The notes below the pieces were generated by a model. That model saw nothing but the letters and a program-made list of their open reading frames with translations. It did no database searches and had not been told where the DNA came from. This document shows, one piece after another, positions 35,463 through 44,135 of a DNA stretch of 64,000 nucleotides. The stretch lies in assembly GCA_902777005.1 (NCBI GenBank), contig CACYSB010000005.1, positions 62,001 to 126,000 on the forward strand, read 5' to 3'. The DNA is from an uncultured Bacteroidota bacterium (GTDB lineage: Bacteria > Bacteroidota > Bacteroidia > Bacteroidales > P3). Position numbers and translations under genes: made by a program. The first letter of the stretch is position 1, and every line of letters starts with the position of its first letter.

Positions 35463-36224
35463 CCCAGGAGCCTCCCGCAAGGAGGCTTTTTCTTTTACGC
35501 TATCTTCCGGATTTTCACTGCTGTAGCCCGCTGTTTCGACTCTCGGCTCTTCGCCTTCTGTCTCGTCCTGCGGCGTCGCTGCTGTGTTCTCCACCGGGCC
35601 GTAGCCGATGTAAATCGTCTCCGACCAGCGGCCGGCTTGGTCCTGCACCATGCCCCACAGCTGCACCTCGTGGCCGATGAACGACTCCGGCAGCACCACC
35701 GACAAGCGCCGCTCGCGGCGATAGACGGGTGCTGTTAAGAAACCCATCTTTGTCTCAGGGCAATACAAGTAGACATACACGCGGTCGAAGTTGCTCGAAG
35801 AGATGTGCAGCGGATTGCGCTCGAAGTTGACCGTAAGTGTTGATCTTTCAGTAATCTCCGGCGCGCCGAAAGCCACCGGCGCCACCGGCCCTTCGCTGAG
35901 CACGAGGTTTGCCCAGTTCACCGCCAACATTCCATCTTCTGCGCTGAAGGCCGACTGGTTCTTCTTTATGAAGTAGTTGCAGGCCGTCATGCCGTGCTCG
36001 GCAGAGATGGCGTCCAGCGTCTCGCGCAGCACCCAGTTCATCCTGCCAGCCAGCTGCACCTCCTGCTTGAAGAGCATGCGGTGCGCTTGCTGCTTCTCGC
36101 TGCGCGGGTTGCGCGGCTTCGACGAGAAAGTGCGCGTGATCCACTTGCCGCGCCACTGGTAACTCACCAGCAGTCCCACTTTGCCTTTCAGCCCCATCAT
36201 CTGATTGTTCGTTGCAATTGCCAT
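35394..36224 (-). CDS. DUF6266 family protein whose 3' end runs antisense through a tRNA
   Basis: The ORF has 276 codons. The body matches DUF6266: N-terminal NNQMMGLKGKVGLLVSY then QWRGKWITRTFSSKPRNPRS, a central helical stretch, then a YLYCPETKMGFLTAPVYRR Ig-like part. Function is unknown; the family is found in Bacteroidetes, often in arrays. The last 38 or so residues, including SVGDSNSRPLPCEGSALN, are the antisense reading of the tRNA-Val terminator and tRNA. The natural C-terminus has therefore probably been lost or extended, and the stop lies within the tRNA gene. Confidence 0.78.
   Translation of the reverse strand: MAIATNNQMMGLKGKVGLLVSYQWRGKWITRTFSSKPRNPRSEKQQAHRMLFKQEVQLAGRMNWVLRETLDAISAEHGMTACNYFIKKNQSAFSAEDGMLAVNWANLVLSEGPVAPVAFGAPEITERSTLTVNFERNPLHISSSNFDRVYVYLYCPETKMGFLTAPVYRRERRLSVVLPESFIGHEVQLWGMVQDQAGRWSETIYIGYGPVENTAATPQDETEGEEPRVETAGYSSENPEDSVKEKASLREAPGWSVGDSNSRPLPCEGSALNQLS
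35467..35495 (+). terminator. tRNA-Val(CAC) terminator
   Basis: GAGCCTCC - CGCAA - GGAGGCT followed by TTTTTCTTTT, five bases after the tRNA. Confidence 0.85.
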
Positions 36225-36481
36225 AATCTTAGGGTTTTATATGGTATTTATAATTAAATTCACAATATGTATAACGTAGATTTACATATATTATTGCTTA
36301 CATTTGTAGATTTATTTAATGATGATATAAAGACGATATAAATAGTAATGTAAGAGTAAATGCGGTAACATGCTCTATCTAAAATGTTTTTGTCCCAGAC
36401 AGATGACATAGTATGAGCGTTGTTTGTCGCGTCGTGGTTGGCGGTTGTGGCACAATTTTTTTTGTTTTTTTTAATATTTTC

Positions 36482-36512
36482 TTTGCAGGTTTTGATTTTT
36501 TTCGTAACTTTG
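36482..36512 (+). promoter_or_regulatory. strong promoter upstream of the polysaccharide locus
   Basis: TTTG (36482-36485), 19 bp, TAACTTTG (36505-36512), inside an extremely T-rich tract. It points toward ugd, and no other promoter of this quality is seen before ugd. Confidence 0.7.
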
Positions 36513-36763
36513 CACATTGAAAAAGTAAGCGTAAAAAGCCTCGGGTTACATCGGAAAAACTGTGTGGGTGTGTGTGGTAAATATCACATAATCTGCATAA
36601 TACCGATACCTTGGGGCTGCCTTCGCATTGGAAAGAATGGTCTTTATCGAATCCCTATTATAACGTAATCTTATTTGTATTTAGTTTTTTCGCCATCGGT
36701 TTAGGTCCAATTCCCACATTCATGAGAATATTACCCCGATAGATTTAATTAAGATATTTTGAA

Positions 36764-37526
36764 GCCGTAGGCCGACCAAGAACCAATCCATCGCACGCAG
36801 TCAGCGATACCAAATAAAAATCTACAAGATTAAAACAACCCCGTATCCGGACATGATCTCGAAGGAGAAAGAATCTACCAGATTTACAGGATCTCTGCCC
36901 GTAGGGCAAGGCTAATAAGAAACCAATCCATCGCACGCAGTCAGCGATACCTAAGAAAAATCTACAAGATTAAAACAACCCCGTATCCGGACATGATCCC
37001 GAAGGAGAAAGAATCTACCAGATTTACAGGATCTCTGCCCATAGGGCAAGGCTAATAAGAAACCAATCCATCGCACGCAGTCAGCGATACCAAATAAAAA
37101 TCTACAAGATTAAAACAAACCCCGTACCCGGACAGAATCCCTCCCGAAGGGAATAAATCTACCAGATCTACAAGATTTCGTGAGGCCGTAGGCCGAGCAG
37201 GCGCATCAAGACCGGCTCCAGCCCCCACGCCAGGCTTCAGCCGCCGGCGAAAAATCTACAAGATTAAAGTGACCCCGTACTCGGACAATATCCGCGCAGC
37301 GCAGTAATTTATAAGATTCACAAGATTTCTGCCCGCAGGGCAAGGCTAATAAGAAACCAATCCATCGCACGCAGTCAGCGATACCAAATAAAAATCTACA
37401 AGATTAAAACAAACCCCGTACCCGGACAGAATCCCGATCTACAAGATTTCGTGAGGCCGTAGGCCGAGCAGGCGCATCAAGACCGGCTCCAGCCCCCACG
37501 CCAGGCTTCAGCCGCCGGCGAAAAAT
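36764..37526. repeat. complex intergenic repeat array, 140-bp unit
   Basis: A unit beginning AACCAATCCATCGCACGCAG starts at 36781, 36921, 37061 and 37355; the first three are exactly 140 bp apart. Units contain small inverted repeats (AATCTACAAGATT, TCTGCCCGTAGGGCA). A second unit, GCGCATCAAGACCGGCTCCA, occurs at 37201 and 37472. Spacers are not unique, unlike a CRISPR. Confidence 0.9.
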
Positions 37527-37671
37527 TCGAGTAATTCGCTATTGATTGATTGGCTCCCGCAACTAATTCGCATAATTTGTATAATTCGCCATTTCATTCA
37601 CTTAAAACTCACAGCTCACAGCTTAAAGCATCTTTTCACCATTTGCCGTTTAAACCGTAAACTTTTTCAAC

Positions 37672-39057
37672 ATGAAAATATCCGTAGCAGGTACCGGCTA
37701 TGTCGGTCTCAGTATCGCCACTTTGTTGGCACAGCACAACGATGTCACCGCCGTCGATGTCGTCCCCGAGCGCGTCGACCTGGTGAACCATAAGAAGTCG
37801 CCCATCCAGGACGACTATATCGAGGAGTATCTGGCCAACAAGCCCCTCTCGCTCAAGGCCACCCTCGATCAGGAGGTCGGCTACCACGACGCCGAGTTCG
37901 TGGTCATCGCCGCCCCTACCAACTACGACAGCCAGAAGAACTTCTTCGACACTTCCGCCGTGGAAGCAGTCATTGATGCAGTATTAGCCGTTAACCCCGA
38001 GGCGGTGATGGTTATTAAATCGACCATTCCCGTAGGATATACGCGCAGTCTTTACGTGAAATACGCCGCCAGAGGGGTGAAACGGTTTAATCTGTTGTTT
38101 TCACCCGAGTTCCTGCGCGAGAGCAAGGCCCTCTACGACAACCTCTACCCCAGCCGCATCATCGTCGGCATCCCCAAGATGATGTCCGGCCCCGAATATC
38201 AGGAGGAGAACGCAGCCATCAAGGCTCTGACGGATATCGACTGGCTCACCGAGAAAGCCCACCAGTTCGCCGACCTCCTCGTCGAAGGCGCCATCGGCCC
38301 TTCTAAAGACGCGCCAGCCCACTTAGAAGTTAGAAATCAGAAATTAGAATTTGAAAAGAACATTCCTGTTCTTTTCATCGGTATGAAAGAGGCTGAGGCT
38401 GTGAAACTCTTCGCCAACACCTACCTGGCCCTGCGTGTCAGCTACTTCAACGAACTCGACACCTATGCTGAGATGAAAGGCCTCGACACCCAGGCCATCA
38501 TCGACGGCATCGGACTCGATCCCCGCATCGGCACCCACTACAACAACCCCTCCTTCGGCTACGGCGGCTACTGCCTCCCCAAGGACACCAAGCAGCTCCT
38601 CGCCAACTACGAGGACGTGCCGCAGAACATGATGAGTGCCATCGTCGAGAGCAACCGCACCCGCAAGGACTTCATCGCCGACCAGGTCCTCAAGATGGCC
38701 GGATACTACGCCTACACTACCAATAACGAATTTGATTCAAAATTCAAAAATCAAAATTCAAAGTTGGATAAGGTTCCGACGATAGGAGTGTACAGGTTAA
38801 CGATGAAATCCAATAGTGACAACTTCCGTCAATCCGCCATCCAAGGTGTTATGAAACGCATCAAGGCCAAGGGCGCCCAGGTCATCATCTACGAACCCAC
38901 CCTCGACGACGGCACCACCTTCTTCGGCAGCCTTGTGGTAAACGACCTAAAGAAATTCAAAGAAATGTCCCAAGCCATCATTGCAAATAGGTATGACTCC
39001 TGCCTTGACGACGTCCAAAGCAAGGTATATACTAGAGATATCTTCAAACGCGACTAG
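37672..39057 (+). CDS. ugd: UDP-glucose 6-dehydrogenase, with two in-frame repeat inserts
   Basis: This 461-residue NAD-dependent enzyme oxidises UDP-glucose to UDP-glucuronate. The Rossmann motif is GTGYVGLS (residues 7-14), with [18 protein letters not shown], the [17 protein letters not shown] helix and catalytic Cys in GGYCLPKDT near residue 300. Family members are about 390-440 residues. Two segments look foreign: [11 protein letters not shown] (about 218-229), encoded by AGAAGTTAGAAATCAGAAAT-type DNA, and [13 protein letters not shown] (about 352-366), encoded by TTCAAAATTCAAAAATCAAA-type DNA. Both are 7-8-bp-period repeats like the intergenic ones, yet in frame. It is the first gene of the polysaccharide locus. 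Confidence 0.9.
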   Translation: MKISVAGTGYVGLSIATLLAQHNDVTAVDVVPERVDLVNHKKSPIQDDYIEEYLANKPLSLKATLDQEVGYHDAEFVVIAAPTNYDSQKNFFDTSAVEAVIDAVLAVNPEAVMVIKSTIPVGYTRSLYVKYAARGVKRFNLLFSPEFLRESKALYDNLYPSRIIVGIPKMMSGPEYQEENAAIKALTDIDWLTEKAHQFADLLVEGAIGPSKDAPAHLEVRNQKLEFEKNIPVLFIGMKEAEAVKLFANTYLALRVSYFNELDTYAEMKGLDTQAIIDGIGLDPRIGTHYNNPSFGYGGYCLPKDTKQLLANYEDVPQNMMSAIVESNRTRKDFIADQVLKMAGYYAYTTNNEFDSKFKNQNSKLDKVPTIGVYRLTMKSNSDNFRQSAIQGVMKRIKAKGAQVIIYEPTLDDGTTFFGSLVVNDLKKFKEMSQAIIANRYDSCLDDVQSKVYTRDIFKRD

Positions 39058-39172
39058 ATTCTTTAACCTTTACAAAAGATATCTTTAAACGCGCCCAGGT
39101 GTTCGATACCTTCCAATATTGCAGAGACTTGTAGATTATGGATGGAGATTCCATTTTGATAAAGAAAAACAA

Positions 39173-39742
39173 ATGAAGAAAAAGGTAATACGAGGAGGAG
39201 TGGCGTCTTTACTTGTATGTATTATTTTATGCATAGTAATATCTTGGTTGGATATAGGTGCTTACATATCTATAATCGGCAGTGTTGCATCATTGTATGG
39301 AATATGGGTGGCATATCTGCAGATTAAGTCGGTTCGAACGGTGGCTCAGGAGACTCAACGGGCCGTAAATGAAAAGCTCTCCGACCTCAACCGACACCTG
39401 TCGGTGGTGGACATGTCACACATAATTTCCATGGGAAGAGAAACACTTGCCTACCTGCATTCGTGCAAGCTTGAGATAGCATTGTTCAGGATACGTGATT
39501 TCAAAGCCGAGATAGTATACTTGCAGCAGAATGAGTCTCTGCTTGACGAAGAGAAGAAAGTGCGTTTGAATACGTGCATCAGCGACCTAGGAGTAGATAT
39601 TGCGAATCTCAGGGCCAACTACAAAAAGAAAGACCAGATATCCATCGAAACAATAAACAACCACATAGAAGAAGCTTTGACCATTGTGGAAGGGCTTGAA
39701 GGTAAATATAAATACAAAGAGTATGATACCGGAAAAATATAG
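39173..39742 (+). CDS. small membrane protein with helical C-terminus, unknown
   Basis: About 189 residues from the ATG at 39173. Two adjacent transmembrane segments (VASLLVCIILCIVIS and YISIIGSVASLYGIWVAYL) are followed by a cytoplasmic helical region with probable coiled coil (EETQRAVNEKLSDLNRHL and later EEKKVRLNTCISDLGV). Base composition is AT-rich. The 3' end overlaps the next small gene by 20 bases. Together with the next three genes it may form an accessory or defence operon. I do not recognise the family. Confidence 0.6.
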   Translation: MKKKVIRGGVASLLVCIILCIVISWLDIGAYISIIGSVASLYGIWVAYLQIKSVRTVAQETQRAVNEKLSDLNRHLSVVDMSHIISMGRETLAYLHSCKLEIALFRIRDFKAEIVYLQQNESLLDEEKKVRLNTCISDLGVDIANLRANYKKKDQISIETINNHIEEALTIVEGLEGKYKYKEYDTGKI

Positions 39743-40052
39743 AGAACTCATTGAGAAACTGATAAGAGCCACGCGACAGAAAAAAGTCGTATGGGAGCAA
39801 ACCAGTCGCGAGGCTGAGTACAAGGCAGTGATAGGTTCCAGTATGGTCACGACCGACAACTGGGATTTCCCTGATAATGTCATGAATGCGGATGTCGCCA
39901 TTTGGAATAGCAATGGTATGAAGGTTGATTCGATACAAGCCATGGAAGGCACAGAGGATTATGCAGAGATAATGAAGCTACACAGCGTAGCTCGGGCCTC
40001 CTTCCTCAGAGCCGATGAAACCATAGCTGACATCCTAGGACACTTGGAATAG
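39723..40052 (+). CDS. small conserved-looking protein, unknown
   Basis: The 109-residue protein starts MIPEKYRELIEKLIRAT. It has an N-terminal helix, a KKVVWEQTS beta-like stretch, a NADVAIWNSNGMKVDSI segment and a C-terminal helix ending ADETIADILGHLE. It overlaps the upstream gene by 20 bases, so the two are coupled. There is no motif for a function; the shape suggests an immunity or adaptor-type protein but that is only a guess. Confidence 0.5.
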   Translation: MIPEKYRELIEKLIRATRQKKVVWEQTSREAEYKAVIGSSMVTTDNWDFPDNVMNADVAIWNSNGMKVDSIQAMEGTEDYAEIMKLHSVARASFLRADETIADILGHLE

Positions 40053-40175
40053 AAGAGAGAACTGTTATTTGAAATGTTATTGTGGCACAGAGCTCTAGGA
40101 ATAATGATGGTAAGTGACTCATAAATGATACATCATTATTTGCTCTTAAGGTATATTGAATAAGTAGAAACAGAT

Positions 40176-41351
40176 ATGAAGAGAATAATAATACGCGATT
40201 TCGGGCCAATAATGAAGGCTGATATTTCGCTTCAAGATGTAAATGTTATTATTGGTGAGCAAAGCATAGGTAAAAGTTGTGTTTTGAAGGTGTCTTGTTT
40301 CTGCACTTGGGTGGAGAAACGCATAGCTATAGAACAGAACGCGAAACGCTTTGAGAAGAAGGGAGTGTTTATAGAAGAACTAGTAAACTTCCACCGCTTG
40401 AATGGGTATGTACATGATAATACATTTATTGGATATGAGTCGGATTTCATAAAATTCTCATACGATAACGAAAACGGCTTTTCATACGAGTGGAAGGAGA
40501 ACAGATGGGATTACAAACGCCCCAAGGTGAGTTATGTACCTGCAGAAAGGAATTTGGTAGCCGTCATCCCTAACTGGTTTGAGGTAAAGTCGGTTGCTGG
40601 TAATGTCCAAGACTTTATGGCAGACTGGTCGGATGCTAGAAAATCAGTTGGAGGCGATGAGACAATTCTTAATCTTGATGTGGCATACCACTATGATGAA
40701 GGGAGCGATACGGATTTTATCAAGATAAAAGATGGAATGGTTCTGCCATTTACGAATGTGTCAAGTGGGTTACAATCACTGGTTCCTTTATATGTTCATT
40801 TAGTCAATATCAATAATAAAAAGTATCGAGAGCGGGAAGATAACTCCGTGAAGCATAAGTCTGAAGTTGATAAACTGGTTGACTCGTTGGTAGAATACTA
40901 TGGTAATAACATAGGAGAAACTTTCGTAAAGAATCCCAAATACGGGACTGATAAACAAAATACAAATATTGAACAGGAATTCATACCCAATCCTGATATG
41001 ACGATGTGGGTGTTGAAAAGGTTACGCAGTTTATCACGAATTCATCATTGTGAAGTGTTCCTGGAAGAACCAGAAGAGAATCTATTTCCACCCACGCAGC
41101 AAATACTGATGAGGACGCTTCTAAAACAGATTAAACGCCAAAAAGGTAATACACTCTTTATATCTACCCACAGTCCGTATGTTCTGGATATCTTTTTGGA
41201 AAGGGAAACGTATGATTTTGGATTGTTCTATATTCAGTCTACAGAAAATGGATCAGTGGTCAAAACCGCAACAGAGGCTGATGTTCAGGATATGTTTGAA
41301 GGTGGTGTAGATGCATTCTTTAACATTGAAAGGCTGGGGAATGAAGTATAA
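40176..41351 (+). CDS. AAA (ABC-type, AAA_15-like) ATPase, copy 1
   Basis: The 391-residue SMC/ABC-type ATPase begins IIIRDFGPIMKADISL. Walker A is GEQSIGKSC (near residue 28), with a family-specific block NRWDYKRP then SYVPAERNLVAVIPNW (about 108-136). The signature-like motif is NVSSGLQSLVPL, Walker B VFLEEPEENLFPPTQQ and the His switch FISTHSPYVLDIF. Related OLD, PARIS (AriA) and Septu ATPases act in anti-phage defence with a nuclease partner. The next gene overlaps it by 11 bases and looks Toprim-like. It is paralogous to the ATPase at 44136. Confidence 0.82.
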   Translation: MKRIIIRDFGPIMKADISLQDVNVIIGEQSIGKSCVLKVSCFCTWVEKRIAIEQNAKRFEKKGVFIEELVNFHRLNGYVHDNTFIGYESDFIKFSYDNENGFSYEWKENRWDYKRPKVSYVPAERNLVAVIPNWFEVKSVAGNVQDFMADWSDARKSVGGDETILNLDVAYHYDEGSDTDFIKIKDGMVLPFTNVSSGLQSLVPLYVHLVNINNKKYREREDNSVKHKSEVDKLVDSLVEYYGNNIGETFVKNPKYGTDKQNTNIEQEFIPNPDMTMWVLKRLRSLSRIHHCEVFLEEPEENLFPPTQQILMRTLLKQIKRQKGNTLFISTHSPYVLDIFLERETYDFGLFYIQSTENGSVVKTATEADVQDMFEGGVDAFFNIERLGNEV

Positions 41352-41889
41352 CGACATATTGCCAGAGTGTTATATAGATTCTACACTGGTTAAATCATTG
41401 CTGGGCGCTGATGTAAATCATAAACATAGTTGTACTGAGGTATCTAGAGAGATGGAGAAAGGACATTACAAGGATGAATTTGCAGTTGGAATAATTGATA
41501 ACGACAAAAGGAAGTTGTCTTATATTGAAGATGACTTTGTAAAGATTGGACAGACAGAAAATCTAACATTCCTAAAACATAGAAACAAGCATCAATATAT
41601 TATCAAAGTTGGCAAAGAACACAAGGCAATGGAGACTTTCATTAAAGCAAGTGTAGATGCTTTGGGAATGAAAATGGAGGATTTTGGTTTGCCTTCAGAC
41701 CTTGCCAAACTGATAGAACAAACAAAAGATAGTGTATCAACTCAGAAAGATCCAAGAATACTAAAATTATGCAAGACGATGCGCCAGTCACCGGAAGTGG
41801 CAAAACTTCAAGACATACTTGCCTATCTTTCTGCGAATAAATACAATGTTGATATAGAAGAATTAAAGAAAAAAATTGAGGCAAGATGA
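41341..41889 (+). CDS. small Toprim-like partner of the AAA ATPase
   Basis: The 182-residue protein starts at ATG 41341 (MKYNDILPECYID), overlapping the ATPase gene by 11 bases. ECYIDSTLVKSLL fits the E-x3-D-x(4-5)-LL start of a Toprim fold, and FAVGIIDNDKRK fits its second acidic strand. A C-terminal helical region ends QDILAYLSANKY. Toprim nucleases pair with ABC-type ATPases in OLD, Gabija and PARIS-type systems, but there they are fused or longer. The Toprim call is by motif reading only. Confidence 0.55.
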   Translation: MKYNDILPECYIDSTLVKSLLGADVNHKHSCTEVSREMEKGHYKDEFAVGIIDNDKRKLSYIEDDFVKIGQTENLTFLKHRNKHQYIIKVGKEHKAMETFIKASVDALGMKMEDFGLPSDLAKLIEQTKDSVSTQKDPRILKLCKTMRQSPEVAKLQDILAYLSANKYNVDIEELKKKIEAR

Positions 41890-41964
41890 GAAAAAAGTGA
41901 AGCACGGAGCGTCAACCTTGTTTCGTAGGATGCGAACACCTTAGAATTAAATAATATGAAGTGA

Positions 41965-42027
41965 GTCAACCTTAAACCTTGAACTTTGACCCTTGACCCT
42001 TGAACTTTGAACTTTGAACCTTGAACA
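41965..42027. repeat. left TTGAACT/TTGACCC repeat flanking a four-helix-bundle gene
   Basis: Units CTTGAAC, TTTGACC, CTTGACC, CTTGAAC, TTTGAAC, TTTGAAC and CTTGAAC run with a 7-8 bp period directly before the gene. Confidence 0.9.
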
Positions 42028-42032
42028 TTTTT

Positions 42033-42428
42033 ATGAGTAAAGCTAGTAAGTTTGAAGACCTCGAAAATTTTCAGTTAGCTCGTAAACTCTGCAAGGAAGT
42101 GTATGAGATTACGAAGGGGGGTGGATTTCATAAAGACATTAGATTTGTCCAGCAAATCCATGCATCAGCAGGGTCAGTGATGGATAACATTGCTGAGGGG
42201 TATGAGCGAGAAGGCAATAAGGAGTTTATAAATTTCTTATATATAGCCAAAGGTTCTTGTGGGGAGGTCCGCAGTCAGATCATTAGGGCTTCAGATGTTG
42301 GTTTTATTGATAACGATACTTCTACTCGTTTATACAACGACTGTATAGGATTGAGCAAAGCAATCTCTGCTTTTGTCAAAAGTCTCAAGACAAGTGGTTA
42401 TCGCGGTTCCAAACACCTTAAACTTTGA
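42033..42428 (+). CDS. four-helix-bundle protein (S23/IVS-type), second copy
   Basis: The 131-residue protein has the classic motifs: FEDLENFQLARKLCKEVYEIT, VQQIHASAGSVMDNIAEGYERE, NKEFINFLYIAKGSCGEVRSQIIRASDVGFI and the last helix GLSKAISAFVKSLKTSGY. This is the longer, canonical form of the family and not close to the 26888 protein. Its final residues (HLKL) and stop are encoded by the right-hand TTTGAAC repeat. The cassette lies between the ATPase/Toprim pair and the HNH-like gene. Confidence 0.92.
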   Translation: MSKASKFEDLENFQLARKLCKEVYEITKGGGFHKDIRFVQQIHASAGSVMDNIAEGYEREGNKEFINFLYIAKGSCGEVRSQIIRASDVGFIDNDTSTRLYNDCIGLSKAISAFVKSLKTSGYRGSKHLKL

Positions 42429-42458
42429 ACTTTGAACTTTGAATTTTGAACCTTGAAC
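42413..42458. repeat. right TTTGAAC repeat flanking the four-helix-bundle gene
   Basis: CTTAAACTTTGAACTTTGAA followed by CTTTGAATTTTGAACCTTG. It is in the same orientation as the left flank, so the pair is a direct repeat; it includes the stop codon of the gene. Confidence 0.9.
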
Positions 42459-42686
42459 TAATGAATGAGAAGAAATATAACTCTTATCTCTTATCTTTTA
42501 GCTAAATCAATAATCCTTCCATCTTCCATCAAAATTCTTCCATCTTACGTCTTCCTTCTAACATCGAAGTACTCAGCCTTCAGCCATCAAACATCCGACA
42601 TCTCTCATCCTTCCGCCGTTTTACAAAACAAACAACAGTTAATAGCCAAATTGAATTTAGGATTAAAAAATAGTTTTCTGATAATT

Positions 42687-43208
42687 ATGGAAATGATAAT
42701 AAAAAAACATTTGTCTGAAAGTGTTGAGGAATCTCTAGCCCATGATATGCAGCCAATTGATTATAAAAAAGCCGTTGAGAAAAACTTTTCTTCAGGTTTA
42801 ACAATTCAGCCAAGAATTCTTACTCAAGGGGATATTTATCATAATCCACCAGAGGAAGAGCATACTTCAGATAGAGAAGCCTATGGTAAGATTTCTTGGA
42901 TAGAGTATTGGCGTCGCTTGACTGGTTTTACTGACAACCACCTTAAATGTTCGTTTTGTGATGCAGACATCTTTATTGATGTAGATGACTTTGATGCAAA
43001 AACAATGAGGATGGAGCATCCTAAGACAAGCAAGGAGAAATACCAAGCCGAAGGCGGTCATTACCATAAGAACAGGAATGATAATAAAGAGGGCTATATA
43101 GTCATTCCTGTATGTAAAGAATGTAATGGCAGGAGTGAAGATTATGATTTGATAGTTACAAATCTAAATCAGTACGTAGAAGAGGTCGGGGCTATAGTTA
43201 AGAAATAG
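42687..43208 (+). CDS. putative HNH-like zinc-finger nuclease
   Basis: About 173 residues from ATG 42687; the in-frame sequence upstream is TTCCATC-type repeat DNA and is excluded. It has CSFCDADIFID, then MRMEHPKTS, AEGGHYHKNR, GYIVIPVCKECNGRSEDYDL. Two CxxC pairs around a GGH and a following N resemble treble-clef (HNH-type) nucleases such as PtuB-like partners of ABC-type ATPases. The catalytic His assignment is tentative. It is AT-rich and lies between the two AAA ATPase genes. Confidence 0.5.
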   Translation: MEMIIKKHLSESVEESLAHDMQPIDYKKAVEKNFSSGLTIQPRILTQGDIYHNPPEEEHTSDREAYGKISWIEYWRRLTGFTDNHLKCSFCDADIFIDVDDFDAKTMRMEHPKTSKEKYQAEGGHYHKNRNDNKEGYIVIPVCKECNGRSEDYDLIVTNLNQYVEEVGAIVKK

Positions 43209-43520
43209 AATGTTAATCGTTTGGTAATAAGGCAATTGTGGCTTTGGGTCAATGAGTCTTTACGCGTAGTTCGTGGCTCAATGATGACGGCAGGTTGCCC
43301 GTAGTCCTCCGCACAGCTACGGGGCCTGCCTGATAGCTGCAGACAAGATAGTACAGAAAGAGAAAGAAATACATCTCATATCTAAAAACATCATGCATCA
43401 TACATCACCTCAGACATAAGACATCTTTTAACTTTTAATCTTTCACTATTAACTGAATAAAGTTATCGTTAAGGTTATCGTTCTCGTTTTTTTTAACATC
43501 TTCCATCATACATCTAACAC
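43209..43520. other. intergenic region with gene remnants and short repeats
   Basis: No intact gene. The stretch TTTACGCGTAGTTCGTGGC at 43259 resembles CCTTACGCGCAACC (45380) and CCTTACGTGTAGCC (45952). It is followed by a GC-rich hairpin-like piece (CGGCAGGTTGCCCGTAG ... CTACGGGGCCTGCCTG) and CATC/ACATC simple repeats. Confidence 0.4.
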
Positions 43521-43661
43521 ATGTCCGAGATTTCCGATGCCATCCAAGAAAAATGCCTAGCCTTTGGCGACTGTGTAATACGGTTGAACGATTATCTGAT
43601 AGAGTTGGCCAATGCAATATGTAGGGTCATTCTTGACAGCAGTAAAAAAAGAATAATATGA
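43521..43661 (+). CDS. possible 46-residue peptide, coupled to the next ORF
   Basis: The ATG at 43521 opens MSEISDAIQEKCLAFGDCVI and runs to TGA 43659-43661, overlapping the ATG of the next ORF by four bases (ATGA). The peptide is helical with three Cys. There is no family match by eye, and it could be a fragment of a larger lost gene. Confidence 0.35.
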   Translation: MSEISDAIQEKCLAFGDCVIRLNDYLIELANAICRVILDSSKKRII

Positions 43662-44016
43662 ACACAATAACCAAACCTTTTGACGGAACCGGACAAACTG
43701 TAAACTCAATTGTCAGTCTGATTATTACGCACTATAATAACGATAATCAGGCATACCATGGTGGTCATGCCAGGCGAGAAGATTATTATTGCGGTATCAC
43801 GAATGACATTCCAAGCAATTTGTCCAGACATGGAATAGAAGGTTATGTCTTTTGTATAGAATGTGCCTCCTATGCGGTGTCTTCAAAAGCGGAAGAAATG
43901 CTGGACGTGGAAGGGTTTGATATAGGAGCCCCCCCCCCAATAGGGCGGGCAATGGAGGTGTCGAAGATTCCGTTATCGTTTATATGGCATTCAAAGATAA
44001 TAACTTTAGACCTTAA
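43658..44016 (+). pseudogene. frameshifted small gene with a ten-C tract
   Basis: The frame starts MNTITKPFDGTGQTVNSIV and includes EDYYCGITNDIPSNLSRHGI, which resembles a GIY-YIG-like 'Y.GIT.....R...H' stretch. It reaches a run of ten C (43929-43938). In the frame entered by adding one C or removing two, it continues RAGNGGVEDSVIVYMAFKD and ends at TAA 44014-44016, a natural-looking C-terminus. As given, the frame instead runs to 44023 with unlike residues. The options are phase-variable gene, sequencing error, or decay. Confidence 0.5.
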
Positions 44017-44135
44017 AGTTTAAAGGGAACCGATAAAGAGGATAATTACGCCAGTGGACGATTTCTACCCAATATCATAACTATATGATGATAATGTCGA
44101 GGACAGTCATTGGCTATTGAGAAAATTATAAAGAA

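Larger units (their letters stand above)
36245..37671. other. 1.4-kb non-coding leader region of the polysaccharide locus
   Basis: No credible gene is present. The left part is very AT-rich and holds a consensus promoter (36482-36512). The right part is a complex repeat array (36764-37526), then AT-rich simple-repeat DNA (ATTCGC/ATAATTTG type) up to ugd. The 1.15 kb between promoter and ugd may be an untranslated leader. Confidence 0.6.

Noticed and set aside
36420..36668. 82-codon ORF in the leader region
   Set aside because: The promoter at 36482-36512 lies inside it and the sequence has no coding character.
36764..37526. 140-bp repeats considered as a CRISPR array
   Set aside because: The whole 140-bp unit is repeated, with no short repeat / unique spacer alternation and no cas genes in the window.
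42465..42686. N-terminal extension of the HNH-like gene
   Set aside because: The DNA is CTTCCATC/ACATC simple repeat like other gaps, and the internal ATG at 42687 gives a normal start.
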